Source of the DNA: Magnetococcales bacterium
GTDB lineage: Bacteria > Pseudomonadota > Magnetococcia > Magnetococcales > Magnetaquicoccaceae
DNA: 41,377 bases
Direction of reading: 5' to 3'
NCBI GenBank assembly: GCA_015232705.1
Contig: JADFZD010000002.1
Location: 1-41,377 of the forward strand
Shown here: positions 8,495-17,815 of the stretch, one piece after another
How the letters are laid out: each line of letters opens with the position of its first letter
Position numbering within the stretch: the stretch's first letter is position 1
Notes under the pieces: generated by a model
The model's database searches: none
Seen by the model: the letters and a program-made list of their open reading frames with translations, nothing else
What the model was told of the DNA's origin: nothing
Translations under genes and position numbers: made by a program

Positions 8495-8764
8495 ATGAAG
8501 GTGGGACAGCTACAACGCACACCGCAAAGAGACAAGGAAGGCCGGTCACGGGCCTTCTTGTCTCTTTTGTTGGCCATTCTGCTGTTGATTTTTGCTTCCC
8601 AGAACATGCATGCGGTGCAGATCCGGCTGATTGTGGGGCCGCCATTCGATCTGCCTCTGATTCTGATCATCTCCGGGGCATTCATTGCCGGATTTCTTTT
8701 GTCGACGGTCAACCATCTGGCACGCAAGGTTATGCGCATCCGCCGCAGGGATGAGAAATCATGA
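8495..8764 (+). CDS. mamL: MamL, small magnetosome membrane protein
   Basis: 89 residues from ATG 8495. Two hydrophobic segments (about 20-34 and 50-69) separated by SQNMHAVQIRLIVGPP, with a strongly basic C-terminal tail (KVMRIRRRDEKS). This is the MamL pattern, distantly similar to LapA-type DUF1049 proteins. MamL is required for forming the magnetosome vesicle, and its basic tail has been suggested to bend the membrane. The longer frame from 8312 overlaps the preceding gene and is not credible. The stop overlaps the mamM start (ATGA, 8761-8764). Confidence 0.92.
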   Translation: MKVGQLQRTPQRDKEGRSRAFLSLLLAILLLIFASQNMHAVQIRLIVGPPFDLPLILIISGAFIAGFLLSTVNHLARKVMRIRRRDEKS

Positions 8765-9747
8765 GTTACCCGCAATGCCTGATCTGCCACAAAACCGTGG
8801 GATGGACGGGTCTGGTCGTCAACATCGGCCTGTCGTTGCTGAAGCTGTTCGTCGGTTTCATCTCCGGTTCGCAGGCGCTGATGATCGATGCGCTCTATTC
8901 GGCCAAGGATGTCTTGACCTCATTCATCATTCTTCTCGGGCTGAAATATTCCAAAAAACCGATCGATGAAGAGCATCAATTCGGTCATGGCAAGGCGGAG
9001 TTCCTGTTTTCACTGATTGTAGGTCTGTCGATGATCATCATCACCGGGATGTTCATCTATTTTGAGGCCGACAAGCTCTTCTCCGGTGCCGGGATGACCC
9101 ACAAGGCCCCGCACATGATCGCGCTCTGGACCGCGCTGTTCGTGGTCGGTGCCAACATCTACATGTGGTATTACACCCGCTGCGTGGCCCAGCAGGTCAA
9201 CAGTCCGATTGTGGCCATACTCTCGGAACATCAGAAATCGGATGCCATCTCGTCCATGGCCGTGGCTTTGGGCATCATCGGCTCGCACTATCTGAACATG
9301 CCCTGGTTGGATACGCTTGTGGCCGTCGGCGAGTGTCTGGATCTGTTCCATCTGGGCGTCAAGATCTCCTGGGAAGCGTTGCAGGGATTGATGGATGTCG
9401 CCGCACCTCAGGAGACCATTCAGAGGGTGCAGGAGCTGACGAAATCCGTCGCCGGCGTAAAGAGTGTGGAGAGTGTGATGACCCGCCGGGTTGGCCAGGA
9501 TATCTGGGTCACGCTGGTGGTTGGCATCGATCCCGAGTTGACAATCGAGCGCGGCAAGGAGATCAGTCTCTGGGTTGAGGAGCGGCTGGTGAATGCCATT
9601 CCGCATCTCGGCGAGGTGAGTGTCCATTTCAAATCGGCCAGCGGCACTCTTCCGGAGTTGCAGCAGATGGAGGATGAATTTGCCGAAATGCGCCACAAAT
9701 TCGCCAAACGAGTCGAAACAGAAGCGCCCGACCTTGGGGTGGTGTGA
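8761..9747 (+). CDS. mamM: MamM, cation diffusion facilitator
   Basis: 328 residues: an N-terminal membrane domain with about six segments (to about 215) and a cytoplasmic C-terminal domain. The metal site in the membrane is conserved as Tyr46, Asp50, His157 and Asp161 (IDALYSAKD and SEHQKSD), equivalent to Tyr46-Asp50-His153-Asp157 of Magnetospirillum MamM. The family moves Fe(II) across the magnetosome membrane in exchange for protons; MamM also stabilises MamB, encoded at 15805-16692. The N terminus carries CLICH, which resembles a haem motif but faces the cytoplasm and corresponds to the paired-cysteine start also seen in MamB. Four-base overlap with mamL. Confidence 0.95.
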   Translation: MSYPQCLICHKTVGWTGLVVNIGLSLLKLFVGFISGSQALMIDALYSAKDVLTSFIILLGLKYSKKPIDEEHQFGHGKAEFLFSLIVGLSMIIITGMFIYFEADKLFSGAGMTHKAPHMIALWTALFVVGANIYMWYYTRCVAQQVNSPIVAILSEHQKSDAISSMAVALGIIGSHYLNMPWLDTLVAVGECLDLFHLGVKISWEALQGLMDVAAPQETIQRVQELTKSVAGVKSVESVMTRRVGQDIWVTLVVGIDPELTIERGKEISLWVEERLVNAIPHLGEVSVHFKSASGTLPELQQMEDEFAEMRHKFAKRVETEAPDLGVV

Positions 9748-9750
9748 TTC

Positions 9751-11091
9751 ATGGAGAGTTTCCGGATCGTTCTGATGCTTTCTCTGTTTGTGGCGATCTT
9801 CATCCTGGTGCAGACCGACCGGGTGGAGCGTGGTCAAGCCATGCTTGGCGGAGCGATTCTTTTTCTTGTGCTTGGATGGATATTTGATTTCTATATTTTT
9901 CAGGAGGCGTTCCAGGCCATCTATTTTGACAGCCTGGCCCTGTTGTTCGGCATGTCGTTGATCTCAAACGTGCTTTATCGGTCCGGCATCTTTCATGACC
10001 TGGCTTTCAAGGCCGTGCGTTTTTCACAGGGGAACCGGCTGCTGATTCTGACCCTGTTGATCCTCTCCACCTATGCGTCTTCGCTATGTTTCAACAATCT
10101 GTCGGTCATGATGATCGTTTTGCCTTTGACACTGGTGATCTGCCAGTCGCTTGTCATGCCTGCGGCCCCCTTGGTAGCCGCGGAGTTGATCGCTTCCAAT
10201 CTCGGAGGTGCCTCCACGCTGGTGGGTGATTTCCCCAACATGATCATCGGGTCGGTCGCGCGGCTTCATTTCGATGATTTCATTGGCGGCATGATGGTGC
10301 CGTGTCTGGTGCTTCTGGCCGCGCTGCTGCTTCAGTTCCAACGGTATGCCACCGCGAACGCCGCCTCCAAGCGTTTGGATCTGGAGGCCATTCATCAGGC
10401 TTTGGCCAAACTCTCCCCGCAGCACGCCTCTGCCGGACGGATCTTTGTGGATCCCTATCTCTTCAAAGTGGGCGGATGGGCCTTTACCCTCTCCCTGCTG
10501 GGATTTTTCTTGGCCAAGCCGCTCGGCATCCTGCCTGCCATGATCTCGGTGCTGGCCGGTGTTGCCATGCTGTTGTGGGGCAGGATTCCAAAGGAGTCTC
10601 TTTTTGCCGCAATGAGCGGCGGGGATCTGTTGTTCTTTCTCGGGCTGTTCGTCATGGTCGGCGGGTTGCAGGCCGCCGGGGCTTTGGAGCTGTTCCGCGC
10701 GCTCATCGTGACGCTGGGCGGCAGCCAGAGCACGACCACGCTGGTGGTTCTGATGTGGCTGGCCGGTATCGTGACGCCGCTTTTCAATGCCGGGCCCACG
10801 ACAGCCTTGTTGATCCCGGTGGTCCAGGAGATGAGTCGCGACTTTTCGGGAGACGCCATCTGGTGGGCGCTCTCCCTGGGGGTCTTGGCCGGTTCGTCGG
10901 CCACCCTGTCCGGAGCCACGGCAGGACCGGTCGTGGCCAGTACCATGGCCAGGTATGCCCGGGAACATCCGCGTGATCGGGCCATGGCTGGCGATGTCTT
11001 GGATTTTCAGGGCTATCTGCACTGGGGGGTTCCGATCGCCCTGCTGTTTTTGATGATCTCCACGCTCTATATCACGCTCGTGGCCGCGTGA
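9751..11091 (+). CDS. mamN: MamN, ArsB/NhaD-type ion transporter
   Basis: 446 residues with about eleven hydrophobic segments, of the ion transporter superfamily that includes Na+/H+ antiporters and ArsB. MamN is thought to export protons released when magnetite precipitates in the magnetosome lumen; direct proof of the transported ion is lacking. Conserved regions include NNLSVMMIVLPLT near residue 113 and the NAGPTTALLIPVV stretch near residue 347. It starts three bases after the mamM stop, and 54 bp separate it from mamO. Confidence 0.93.
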   Translation: MESFRIVLMLSLFVAIFILVQTDRVERGQAMLGGAILFLVLGWIFDFYIFQEAFQAIYFDSLALLFGMSLISNVLYRSGIFHDLAFKAVRFSQGNRLLILTLLILSTYASSLCFNNLSVMMIVLPLTLVICQSLVMPAAPLVAAELIASNLGGASTLVGDFPNMIIGSVARLHFDDFIGGMMVPCLVLLAALLLQFQRYATANAASKRLDLEAIHQALAKLSPQHASAGRIFVDPYLFKVGGWAFTLSLLGFFLAKPLGILPAMISVLAGVAMLLWGRIPKESLFAAMSGGDLLFFLGLFVMVGGLQAAGALELFRALIVTLGGSQSTTTLVVLMWLAGIVTPLFNAGPTTALLIPVVQEMSRDFSGDAIWWALSLGVLAGSSATLSGATAGPVVASTMARYAREHPRDRAMAGDVLDFQGYLHWGVPIALLFLMISTLYITLVAA

Positions 11092-11145
11092 TGGGGCCGA
11101 TGGGTCGGATGTGATTTCAAGGTTTTGATTTTTCAGGACACCGCG

Positions 11146-13104
11146 ATGAGAGTGTACAGGCATCTGCCCCATATTCCGCCGTTCTGCCGTCAGGCGTGGA
11201 GAGTCCCCGCCATTGTGCTGATCCTACTGTTCATCGGCACGTTCGCCTGGGGGATTCATCTGGTGCGGGATCATGCGGACCAGTTGGGATTGGGCATGCT
11301 GAACATGACGCCAGCGGCAACCGCCGATGTCAATGCCCAGGGGGTGGCACTGACGCAACCCGTGGCACAGACCATCAATCCCATCCGCGTGGCCATGGTG
11401 AACATTGCCGGCATTCGCAAGGCGGTCAATGGTCAAGAGGGCAATTATGTCAGCACCGGCTCCGGGGTGATCATCAATCCCAAAGGCTATGTGGTCACGG
11501 CGCAGCATCTGTTGCAGGATCTGGCGGAGATTCAGGTCCGGGTACAGACCCCGTTCGGCCCGCGGCAGTATCCGGCCAAAATCGTCAAGGTGCTGCCCCA
11601 GCATGATCTGGCGCTGATCAAGATCGTCTCCCAGGATATTTTCCCCTATCTGGCGCTCGAACAGACCCCGGTGTTGCAGGTGGGCGATTCGGTGCAGGCG
11701 TGGGGGGATCCTTTGGGTACCGAGCCGATCCAGCGGGTCGGCACCTTGGCCAAGATGGATCTGACCGAACCGGTGCAGATCAAGGGCACCCCTTTGACCC
11801 ACCTGATGCTGACCGATGCGGTGTTCAACTGGGCGCAGAACGGTGGTCCTCTGGTGAACAGCAGCGGCTATCTGGTTGGGATCAATCTGGCGGTTGAGGA
11901 TGGTTCGGGTCGGATTTTCGGCTATGCGATTCCGACGACGGTACTCGTGACCCACTTCCAGGAGGTGGTCACCTTTGTCCACAAGAGTTCGCCTGTCTCT
12001 GCCGCGAATCCGATTGGCGAACCCCTCTTTTCTGCCCCGCAACCCGCGGCCTCAACGCCTCAGGCACGGACGCCGCGCACTGCGGACCTCTGGTGGCAAA
12101 AGGTGCAGGGTCTGCTGGGCATCGACCTCGGCAAGCATGTGGCCTTGACCCCGCCGACCGATTCGGTCGGCGCGGTGCGTGATCCGGTGCACAAGACCGG
12201 ATGGTTGATCCTTGGCTATACGCCTGGGAATTTCCTGGGTTTGCTGCTGCTCGGATTTGTCTCCGGGATCAGCGGCGGCATGATGACCATGGGTGGCGGC
12301 ATCATCAAGGTGACCGGTTTGATGTGGTTTTTTGGCTATGGACTGCTGCTGGTGCGTCCGGTGGCCTACCTGACCAACATCTTCATGTACGGCGCTGCCA
12401 TGCTGCGCTATCAGCGCCAGGGGCTTTTGAAATTCGACCAGTGCCGCCCGCTGATCCCCTGGGCCATGGCTGGCATGGTGCTCGGTTATTTCATCGGCAA
12501 TGTCATGAGCAAGACAGCCATTCAGTGGTTGTTGGGGGGCTTTGCCCTGCTGCTCGGCATCAAGATGCTCGTCGAGATCACCGAATACCGGGTGAGCAGC
12601 GATCAGAAACGGCGCTCCATGGATGAGGATCTCTCGCCTTCCGGAAAGGATCCAGCATGGCTGATCTGGTTGCAGCGCTATTTCGGCAACCGGATCGAGG
12701 ATGATCTGCCTCCCCCAGAATGGCGGAACGCCAAGGCTCGACATGGCATGCTGGGCCTGCCGATGGGCATCATCAGCGGTATTCTCGGCATTACCGGCGG
12801 AGTGATCGAGGTGCCCCTGCAACGTTACATCGCGCGCATGCCCCTGCGTACCGCCATTGCCAACAGTGCCACGCTGGTCTTTTTCGCCTCGATCGTCGGC
12901 TCCATGGTGGCCTTGTGGCATGGGGTGAACACCGGCTCGTTCGAGGTGCACACCCCGGTGATCATGGCCTTGATCCTGACGCCGGGGGCCTTTGTGGGTG
13001 GCATGGTCGGAGCGTGGTTGACCTCGGTCATCCCCTTGAACGTTTTGCGCTGGATCTACGCGGTGCTCATGTTCATCATTGCGATAAGGATGTTTATGTC
13101 ATGA
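11146..13104 (+). CDS. mamO: MamO, degenerate trypsin-like protein fused to a TauE-like membrane domain
   Basis: 652 residues from ATG 11146. A TTG at 11125 opens the frame earlier but its Shine-Dalgarno would be too close; AGGAC precedes the ATG. One N-terminal anchor (about 21-39), a protease-like domain (about 85-285), then a C-terminal membrane domain (about 345-650) with TauE-type sequence. His121 and Asp154 of the triad are present, but the serine position reads QNGGPL, with Asn232 instead of Ser, so it should not be proteolytic. This agrees with Magnetospirillum MamO, a pseudoprotease needed for magnetite nucleation that binds metal. His153, next to Asp154, matches one of its reported metal ligands. 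The stop overlaps the mamP start. Confidence 0.95.
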   Translation: MRVYRHLPHIPPFCRQAWRVPAIVLILLFIGTFAWGIHLVRDHADQLGLGMLNMTPAATADVNAQGVALTQPVAQTINPIRVAMVNIAGIRKAVNGQEGNYVSTGSGVIINPKGYVVTAQHLLQDLAEIQVRVQTPFGPRQYPAKIVKVLPQHDLALIKIVSQDIFPYLALEQTPVLQVGDSVQAWGDPLGTEPIQRVGTLAKMDLTEPVQIKGTPLTHLMLTDAVFNWAQNGGPLVNSSGYLVGINLAVEDGSGRIFGYAIPTTVLVTHFQEVVTFVHKSSPVSAANPIGEPLFSAPQPAASTPQARTPRTADLWWQKVQGLLGIDLGKHVALTPPTDSVGAVRDPVHKTGWLILGYTPGNFLGLLLLGFVSGISGGMMTMGGGIIKVTGLMWFFGYGLLLVRPVAYLTNIFMYGAAMLRYQRQGLLKFDQCRPLIPWAMAGMVLGYFIGNVMSKTAIQWLLGGFALLLGIKMLVEITEYRVSSDQKRRSMDEDLSPSGKDPAWLIWLQRYFGNRIEDDLPPPEWRNAKARHGMLGLPMGIISGILGITGGVIEVPLQRYIARMPLRTAIANSATLVFFASIVGSMVALWHGVNTGSFEVHTPVIMALILTPGAFVGGMVGAWLTSVIPLNVLRWIYAVLMFIIAIRMFMS

Positions 13105-13964
13105 AGCTGAAGCTGGATGCAGCCTCGCTGGTCACGATCTGTTTCATCCTGGTTATCGGACTGGTGATTTTCGCGCTTCTGGCCGATCCCAATGCCAAAG
13201 GAAAGCCGAATGCGACGGTGGAGGTGGCGGTAGTCGGAACGCCCGGCGGACGCATGGCCGCTGTGGCACCCGTGGCACCCGTCACACCCGTGGCGCGCAC
13301 GACGCAACCGACGACTCCGGCGATGAATCCGCTCCCCGTTACGCCTGCGCCCCTGGTGGCGCCCATGACACCGCCAGCTGCGACGGTCATCGGCAAAGGA
13401 GGCGTGGATACGGGACTCAAGCCCTTTATGAATCCCAAGGCCAAGCTTTCGGAGGGGCATTGGAAGGGGTTGGAGGCTCTGCCCCTGTCGATTGAATTGA
13501 AGAAAAAACTGAAACTCCCCATGGAGTTGGAAGGGTTGCTGATCGATGAGGTGACCCTGAACGCCGCCGAGGCTGGACTGCTGGCCGGTGATGTGCTGGT
13601 GGCCGTGAACGGCAAGCCGGTGCGTACCCTGGAGGATCTGGTCACGGAGAGTCGGCGGGTGCAGATGGCCAAATCGGCCTCGATGCTGATCTATCGCAAG
13701 GGGAAGATGCAGCAGTTCATGCTGGTTGCCAAGAACAATCTGGGCTTTGCCCAGGTGGAGACCGCGCCGATGATCCTGCCCGGCGAGATCATGCCGCATC
13801 CCTATCGAGGTCCGTGCACCCAGTGTCACGCCATCGGCACGACGGGACACATTGTCCCGGATCCGGATGGCATCATACTGCCGCCGCCGCCCATCCGGGC
13901 GAACGCGGTCGCCCCCCACAAGGATCGGGGGCCTTGTCAGGCTTGTCACACCATCATCCGTTGA
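13101..13964 (+). CDS. mamP: MamP, PDZ and double-magnetochrome iron oxidase
   Basis: 287 residues from ATG 13101 (ATGA overlap with mamO); the longer open frame from 12720 lies inside mamO. One N-terminal membrane anchor (about 9-28), a Pro/Ala/Thr linker, a PDZ domain (about 130-215), then two magnetochrome motifs CTQCH (Cys239-His243) and CQACH (Cys279-His283), each preceded by the typical Pro-His-x(3-5)-Arg-Gly/Asp pattern. MamP is a c-type cytochrome that oxidises Fe(II) in the magnetosome and thereby sets the Fe(II)/Fe(III) ratio for magnetite. Both haem sites are intact. Confidence 0.95.
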   Translation: MKLKLDAASLVTICFILVIGLVIFALLADPNAKGKPNATVEVAVVGTPGGRMAAVAPVAPVTPVARTTQPTTPAMNPLPVTPAPLVAPMTPPAATVIGKGGVDTGLKPFMNPKAKLSEGHWKGLEALPLSIELKKKLKLPMELEGLLIDEVTLNAAEAGLLAGDVLVAVNGKPVRTLEDLVTESRRVQMAKSASMLIYRKGKMQQFMLVAKNNLGFAQVETAPMILPGEIMPHPYRGPCTQCHAIGTTGHIVPDPDGIILPPPPIRANAVAPHKDRGPCQACHTIIR

Positions 13965-13983
13965 ACTAAAGGATTTGACCTCC

Positions 13984-14646
13984 ATGAGCAATACGCGTTC
14001 CCCTGTCAATATGTTGGATGAGATCAAACTGCTCTCGTATACCTCTCTGGGGGTCGTGCAACGCATGGCCGTCAGCGCGATCGAGGCCTTCAATCGCACC
14101 TTTACGGTGGATGACGAGATGCGCGCCCGGTTTTATCGGGAGCGCGGTGTCGAGCACACCAAACACGGGCGCTATTGGCAGGCCTTGCCCCTTTTGGAGC
14201 AGGTGATCCGGCAGGTGCCCAAGGATCAGGAGGCTTTGTTTCATTTGGGGTACTGCTACTTGAAGACCGAGCAGACCCGTGAAGGAATCCTGATGTTGGA
14301 GAAGGCGCGCGAACTGGATCCAGCCAGCTCGCGGGTGAATTCGATTCTCGGCATGGCCTACATACAGGCCAAGGAGTACAAAAAGGCTGTGGAGGTGTTG
14401 CAGGCCGGGCTCGCCAAGACGCCGAACAATTTCAACATGCACTACCGTCTCGGATTGGCCCTGGATCATCTGGGCGAATACGATGGTGCCATCGAGGCTT
14501 TCCAGAGTGCCCTGGCCATTCGTCCCAACGAGATGAAGGTGTATCAATCGATCGGTTTCGTGTTGGATCAGCAGGGCAAGCATGACGAGGCCGTGGTCTT
14601 TTTCAAGAAGACCTCGGAGATCAAAGAGGGGATTCAGGACGGTTGA
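13984..14646 (+). CDS. mamA: MamA, TPR scaffold protein of the magnetosome surface
   Basis: 220 residues from ATG 13984, preceded by AAAGGA. Five consecutive 34-residue TPR units run from about residue 44 to the end; typical positions include ALPLLEQVIRQVPKD, GILMLEKARELDP, AVEVLQAGLAKTP and AIEAFQSALAIRP. MamA self-assembles on the cytoplasmic face of the magnetosome and recruits other proteins. Length matches the known 217-residue family members. It lies 19 bp after mamP; 87 bp follow before mamQ, with no gene in that gap. Confidence 0.95.
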   Translation: MSNTRSPVNMLDEIKLLSYTSLGVVQRMAVSAIEAFNRTFTVDDEMRARFYRERGVEHTKHGRYWQALPLLEQVIRQVPKDQEALFHLGYCYLKTEQTREGILMLEKARELDPASSRVNSILGMAYIQAKEYKKAVEVLQAGLAKTPNNFNMHYRLGLALDHLGEYDGAIEAFQSALAIRPNEMKVYQSIGFVLDQQGKHDEAVVFFKKTSEIKEGIQDG

Positions 14647-14733
14647 TCAAACGCTGTGCTCTTTTTTCATGAAGATCACGGATGGCAAGTGAGCAATTCA
14701 GGACGGTTGAACAACGGTTGGGTGTGACTTTTC

Positions 14734-15747
14734 ATGGCGGACAAACGCGAACCGATGGACGAGATGGATGACCTCGGTCTGGAGATGACCAGCAGCGAGC
14801 GCATGCAGCGCATGCGCAAGCTGATGCGTCAACTCTACCAGGAGGAAGAGGTCACGCCGGTCGTCGAACTGCCACCGATCCGATCCAAGTCATTGGTGTT
14901 GGGTTTCAGCATCGGTGCGATTCTCTTTTTGGTGGTGACAACCTTTTATAACTTCAACCGGTTTGTCGCCGCCGAAGAGCAGGTATTGTCGGCGCGCGGG
15001 CACATCCACGATGCCCTGCAACGGCGCTCCAATCTGTTTGGCAATCTGGTCAATCTGACCTTGAACCACGCCATGCTGGAACAGGAGGTGTTCCGTTATG
15101 TTTCGGACGGTCGCCTGGGGATGATGGGCAAGGGGAGTTCGGGCACGGGTTCGGCAACAAACTCGGGCAATGGCAAGGTCAATGACAAGGTCAATGACAA
15201 AGTCAATGACCTTGTCATTGGCCAGGGCGATGCCCAGAACACTCATCCGGCCACGCCTGGGGTGTCGCTCCCGTCCGGGTCAACGGCGGCTGAGGCGATT
15301 GCGCGACTGTTCGGTTTGGTGGAGCAGTATCCGGACATCAAGACCTCGACCACCTATCAGCAGTTGATGGACAAACTGGTGGATATCGAGAATCTCATCA
15401 GTCAACGTCGTGATGAGTACAACACCGATGTCAAGTCCTACAACACCCTGATCACCACCTTTCCCTGGTCGATCATGGCGAAAATCATGGGGTTCCAGAG
15501 ATATGCCTACTTCAGCGCCACGCCTGGTCCGGACAACATGGACATGGATCTGGATTCCAGGAAGTTCATGCGCCTGATTCCGGAGGGCGAGTTGAACACG
15601 TCGCATGGCAAAGAGCATCCGAAGGCTGCGACTTCGCATGCTCCTGAGGCCGTGTCGCCTCCACCCAAGTTCGATCCGGATGCCGCGGCAATCGGACCCC
15701 GGCCCGACACGGGCAAAGCAGCGCCAGGACAAGATCCGGCGCGGTAG
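14734..15747 (+). CDS. mamQ: MamQ, LemA-like magnetosome membrane protein
   Basis: 337 residues: an acidic Met-rich N terminus, one membrane segment (about 55-72), then LemA-type helices (about 78-125 and 185-255) containing YFSATPGPDNMD. MamQ is required for magnetosome vesicle formation. It is longer than the usual about 270 residues, through an insertion of roughly 50 residues (about 130-180) rich in Gly, Ser and Asn and including three KVND units, plus a Pro/Ala-rich tail. The inserted DNA contains a near-perfect inverted repeat (separate entry). The Shine-Dalgarno before the ATG is weak. Confidence 0.92.
   Translation: MADKREPMDEMDDLGLEMTSSERMQRMRKLMRQLYQEEEVTPVVELPPIRSKSLVLGFSIGAILFLVVTTFYNFNRFVAAEEQVLSARGHIHDALQRRSNLFGNLVNLTLNHAMLEQEVFRYVSDGRLGMMGKGSSGTGSATNSGNGKVNDKVNDKVNDLVIGQGDAQNTHPATPGVSLPSGSTAAEAIARLFGLVEQYPDIKTSTTYQQLMDKLVDIENLISQRRDEYNTDVKSYNTLITTFPWSIMAKIMGFQRYAYFSATPGPDNMDMDLDSRKFMRLIPEGELNTSHGKEHPKAATSHAPEAVSPPPKFDPDAAAIGPRPDTGKAAPGQDPAR
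15180..15220 (+). repeat. Near-perfect 19-bp inverted repeat built from KVND codons inside mamQ
   Basis: CAATGACAAGGTCAATGAC (15180-15198) and GTCAATGACCTTGTCATTG (15202-15220) are reverse complements except for one position, with a 3-bp spacer. The left part is also a direct 12-bp tandem repeat encoding KVND. The mRNA could form a long stable hairpin inside the reading frame. Confidence 0.9.
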
Positions 15748-15804
15748 TCTGGTGATGACGATGGATGAATGTGACCCTTTTACCGATCCAAGGCAAACGC
15801 GCCC

Positions 15805-16692
15805 ATGAAGTATCCGCACTGTATACACTGCCGTGATCATGTGACCTGGTATTCGATCTGGTTCAACGTCTTCATGGTCACCTACAAGATCATCATGTCG
15901 CTGGTGACCAACTGCGCGGCGTTGATGGCGGACGCCTTCCACTCCATGGCCGACCTTTTGGCCAGCGTCTTCACGCTGTTCAGCCTGCGCCTCTCCGACC
16001 GTCCGGCAGACGACAAGTTCGCCTACGGCTATGGAAAGATCCAGCACATCTCGTCTGGCATCGTCGGCTTGATTCTGGTGATCGGTTCGATCTTCATCAT
16101 GGTGGATGCGCTGTTGAGCATCATCAACAACACCTTTGCCACCCCGGATCGCATGTCCCTGGTTGCGGCGGTGGTCTCGACGATCGGCAATGAGCTGATG
16201 TTTCAATATCAACGCTGCGTGGCGGTCGAGAACAACAGCCCGGCGATCATGGCCAATGCCTGGGACAACCGCTCCGATGCCTTCTCCTCGGTGGGCATGG
16301 TGGTGGGGCTGTTCTTTGCCACGGTGCTGGATTTTCCGGTGGCCGATCCTCTGGCCGCGATCATCCTGTCGATTCTGGTGATCAAGATCGGCATCGAGTT
16401 GATCATCGAGGCGGTGGATAACCTGATGGACGCCTCGCCGGATGTCGAGGAACTGGAGGGGATCTACAAGATCATTCGCGCCTTTCCGCGCATTGAGGGG
16501 ATCAACTATCTGCGTGCGCGGAGTCTGGGCGAATCGCTCTACATCGAGGCCGATCTGCGGGTGGACAAGGATTTGAAGGTGTTCGAGGGTGATCTGATTC
16601 TGGCGGCGTTGACCGATAAGTTGCGACTCAATGTGGAGAATGTCGGCAGCATGCAGTTCTATCTGACCCCGGATGTCCGGGACGCGGCTTGA
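15805..16692 (+). CDS. mamB: MamB, cation diffusion facilitator
   Basis: 295 residues with about six membrane segments and a cytoplasmic C-terminal domain. The first metal-site motif is DAFHSMAD (Asp43, His46, Asp50); the second lies in NAWDNRSDAFSS near residues 151-162. It begins with CIHC close to the N terminus, the paired-cysteine feature shared with MamM. MamB is essential both as an iron transporter and as an assembly landmark for the magnetosome membrane, and depends on MamM for stability. AAGG at 15790-15793 is the likely ribosome binding site. No mamR lies between mamQ and mamB, unlike in Magnetospirillum. Confidence 0.95.
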   Translation: MKYPHCIHCRDHVTWYSIWFNVFMVTYKIIMSLVTNCAALMADAFHSMADLLASVFTLFSLRLSDRPADDKFAYGYGKIQHISSGIVGLILVIGSIFIMVDALLSIINNTFATPDRMSLVAAVVSTIGNELMFQYQRCVAVENNSPAIMANAWDNRSDAFSSVGMVVGLFFATVLDFPVADPLAAIILSILVIKIGIELIIEAVDNLMDASPDVEELEGIYKIIRAFPRIEGINYLRARSLGESLYIEADLRVDKDLKVFEGDLILAALTDKLRLNVENVGSMQFYLTPDVRDAA

Positions 16693-16705
16693 CAGGGGGG
16701 AGCGG

Positions 16706-17275
16706 ATGAGACGTTCCATGGGGTTGGCGGAGTGGATTATGGTTGCGGGCGTCGTGGTGGTGCTGCTCATTGTGGTGGCCGCGCTGTTGCCGGAGCGTCT
16801 CTGGGAGCGCAAGGCAGCCGCGCAACCACTGGTGATGGGTCAGGCGGGAACCAATGCCATGTTTCGTCCGGGTGATCAGCAGGCGTTGCGCATGATCCCG
16901 GTGGCCGCACCCCGCACCCCGCCGGATGGCGGGGGTGGCGTCGCCGGTCTTGTGCAGTTGCAACAGGCCCCCACCGTCACCTTCAGCGGCAAGGTGCAGC
17001 AGGTTTCGGAGCAGCCGCAGAGCGACGGGCAGTTGCATCTGTGGCTGACCGCCACCAATGGCGCGGAGTCGCGAATTTCCGTGGGGCCGGGCTGGTTTTT
17101 GAAGTATCTCGGCTGCCCTCTGGCGCACGATGTGGTGGTGGATGGCGCCGGATTCTCCTATGAGAAAGTGGGCGTGACTCCTCTGATCTATGCCAAGCGG
17201 ATCCGCATCAACGGCAAGGTCTGTCAGTTGCGTAATGACGAGGGGTTTGCCCTCTGGTCCAACAAGCTGCGGTAG
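16706..17275 (+). CDS. mamS: MamS, magnetosome protein of the membrane-lumen side
   Basis: 189 residues from ATG 16706, behind a G-rich ribosome binding site (GGGGGGAG, 16695-16702). One membrane anchor (about 9-29), a Pro/Gly linker, and a compact C-terminal domain (about 88-189) containing SVGPGWFLKYLGC, GAGFSYEK and INGKVCQLRND. MamS is needed for normal crystal size in Magnetospirillum; its biochemical activity is not known. The same C-terminal domain pattern recurs in the MamX encoded at 29755-30597, including a cysteine after Trp-x(2-5)-Leu and a VCQLR/SCMLR cysteine. It is followed by mamT after 7 bp. Confidence 0.9.
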   Translation: MRRSMGLAEWIMVAGVVVVLLIVVAALLPERLWERKAAAQPLVMGQAGTNAMFRPGDQQALRMIPVAAPRTPPDGGGGVAGLVQLQQAPTVTFSGKVQQVSEQPQSDGQLHLWLTATNGAESRISVGPGWFLKYLGCPLAHDVVVDGAGFSYEKVGVTPLIYAKRIRINGKVCQLRNDEGFALWSNKLR

Positions 17276-17282
17276 CAAGGCG

Positions 17283-17795
17283 ATGATGAGCGGTTTGCCC
17301 TTCAACTCACCCGGCATCAAGGCGGCCATGGCGGTCATTGCGCTGATCGTTGTGGTCGGCCTGGGCCTGTGGGGTCTGGGTGGCTGGGGACGGATTGCCA
17401 ACACCCTGACGGGCGAGGCGACCGGACAGGTGCAGGGCGAGGTGTTCGGTTCGATCCCCAAGCCGACGCAACCCTCCCTGCAGGAACCGGTGATGGCATT
17501 GGTGAAACCGCCCTCCGGTTCGTTGCAGCGCATGCTGGTCAAGCGCATCCCGACCATCGCCCCCGGGGCGAGCATGCCGCATCCCAGCTGGGGCCCCTGC
17601 ACCAACTGCCATCTGATCCGTGGTGGCGCGCCGCCGGGCAGTCAGCCGGCCACGCCGGTGGCCAAGGTGTGGGAGCAGGTGTCGGCCTACTACAAGGTGG
17701 GACCGCCGATCATGCCGAATTCGACCCGTCCGCATCCGCCATCGGGTCGCTGCATCAAATGTCACGATATTTTGGTGTACGTACAAACCAGATAA
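17283..17795 (+). CDS. mamT: MamT, magnetochrome protein with two CXXCH motifs
   Basis: 170 residues from ATG 17283 (ATG 17286 is equally possible; AAGG at 17277-17280). One N-terminal membrane segment (about 14-34), then two c-type haem sites: CTNCH (Cys106-His110) and CIKCH (Cys157-His161), each preceded by MPHPSWGP or RPHPPSGR, the magnetochrome pattern. MamT takes part in the redox control of magnetite growth, probably with MamE, MamP and MamX. Last recognisable gene of the mamAB set here; the following gene starts 20 bp later, so transcription may well continue. Confidence 0.95.
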   Translation: MMSGLPFNSPGIKAAMAVIALIVVVGLGLWGLGGWGRIANTLTGEATGQVQGEVFGSIPKPTQPSLQEPVMALVKPPSGSLQRMLVKRIPTIAPGASMPHPSWGPCTNCHLIRGGAPPGSQPATPVAKVWEQVSAYYKVGPPIMPNSTRPHPPSGRCIKCHDILVYVQTR

Positions 17796-17815
17796 CGCCT
17801 TGAGGAGCGATCGTT

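Noticed and set aside
8776-8790. CLICH near the MamM N terminus as a haem-binding CXXCH
   Set aside because: This end of a CDF protein is cytoplasmic, where c-type haem is not attached, and MamB has the matching CIHC start; it is a family feature, not a magnetochrome site.
16692-16706. A mamR or mamU gene within the mamAB cluster
   Set aside because: There is no room for mamR between mamQ and mamB (57 bp), and nothing after mamT resembles the MamU diacylglycerol kinase family.
15280-16812. 510-codon - strand frame opposite mamQ and mamB
   Set aside because: Antisense shadow; both + strand genes have recognisable domains and conserved residues.
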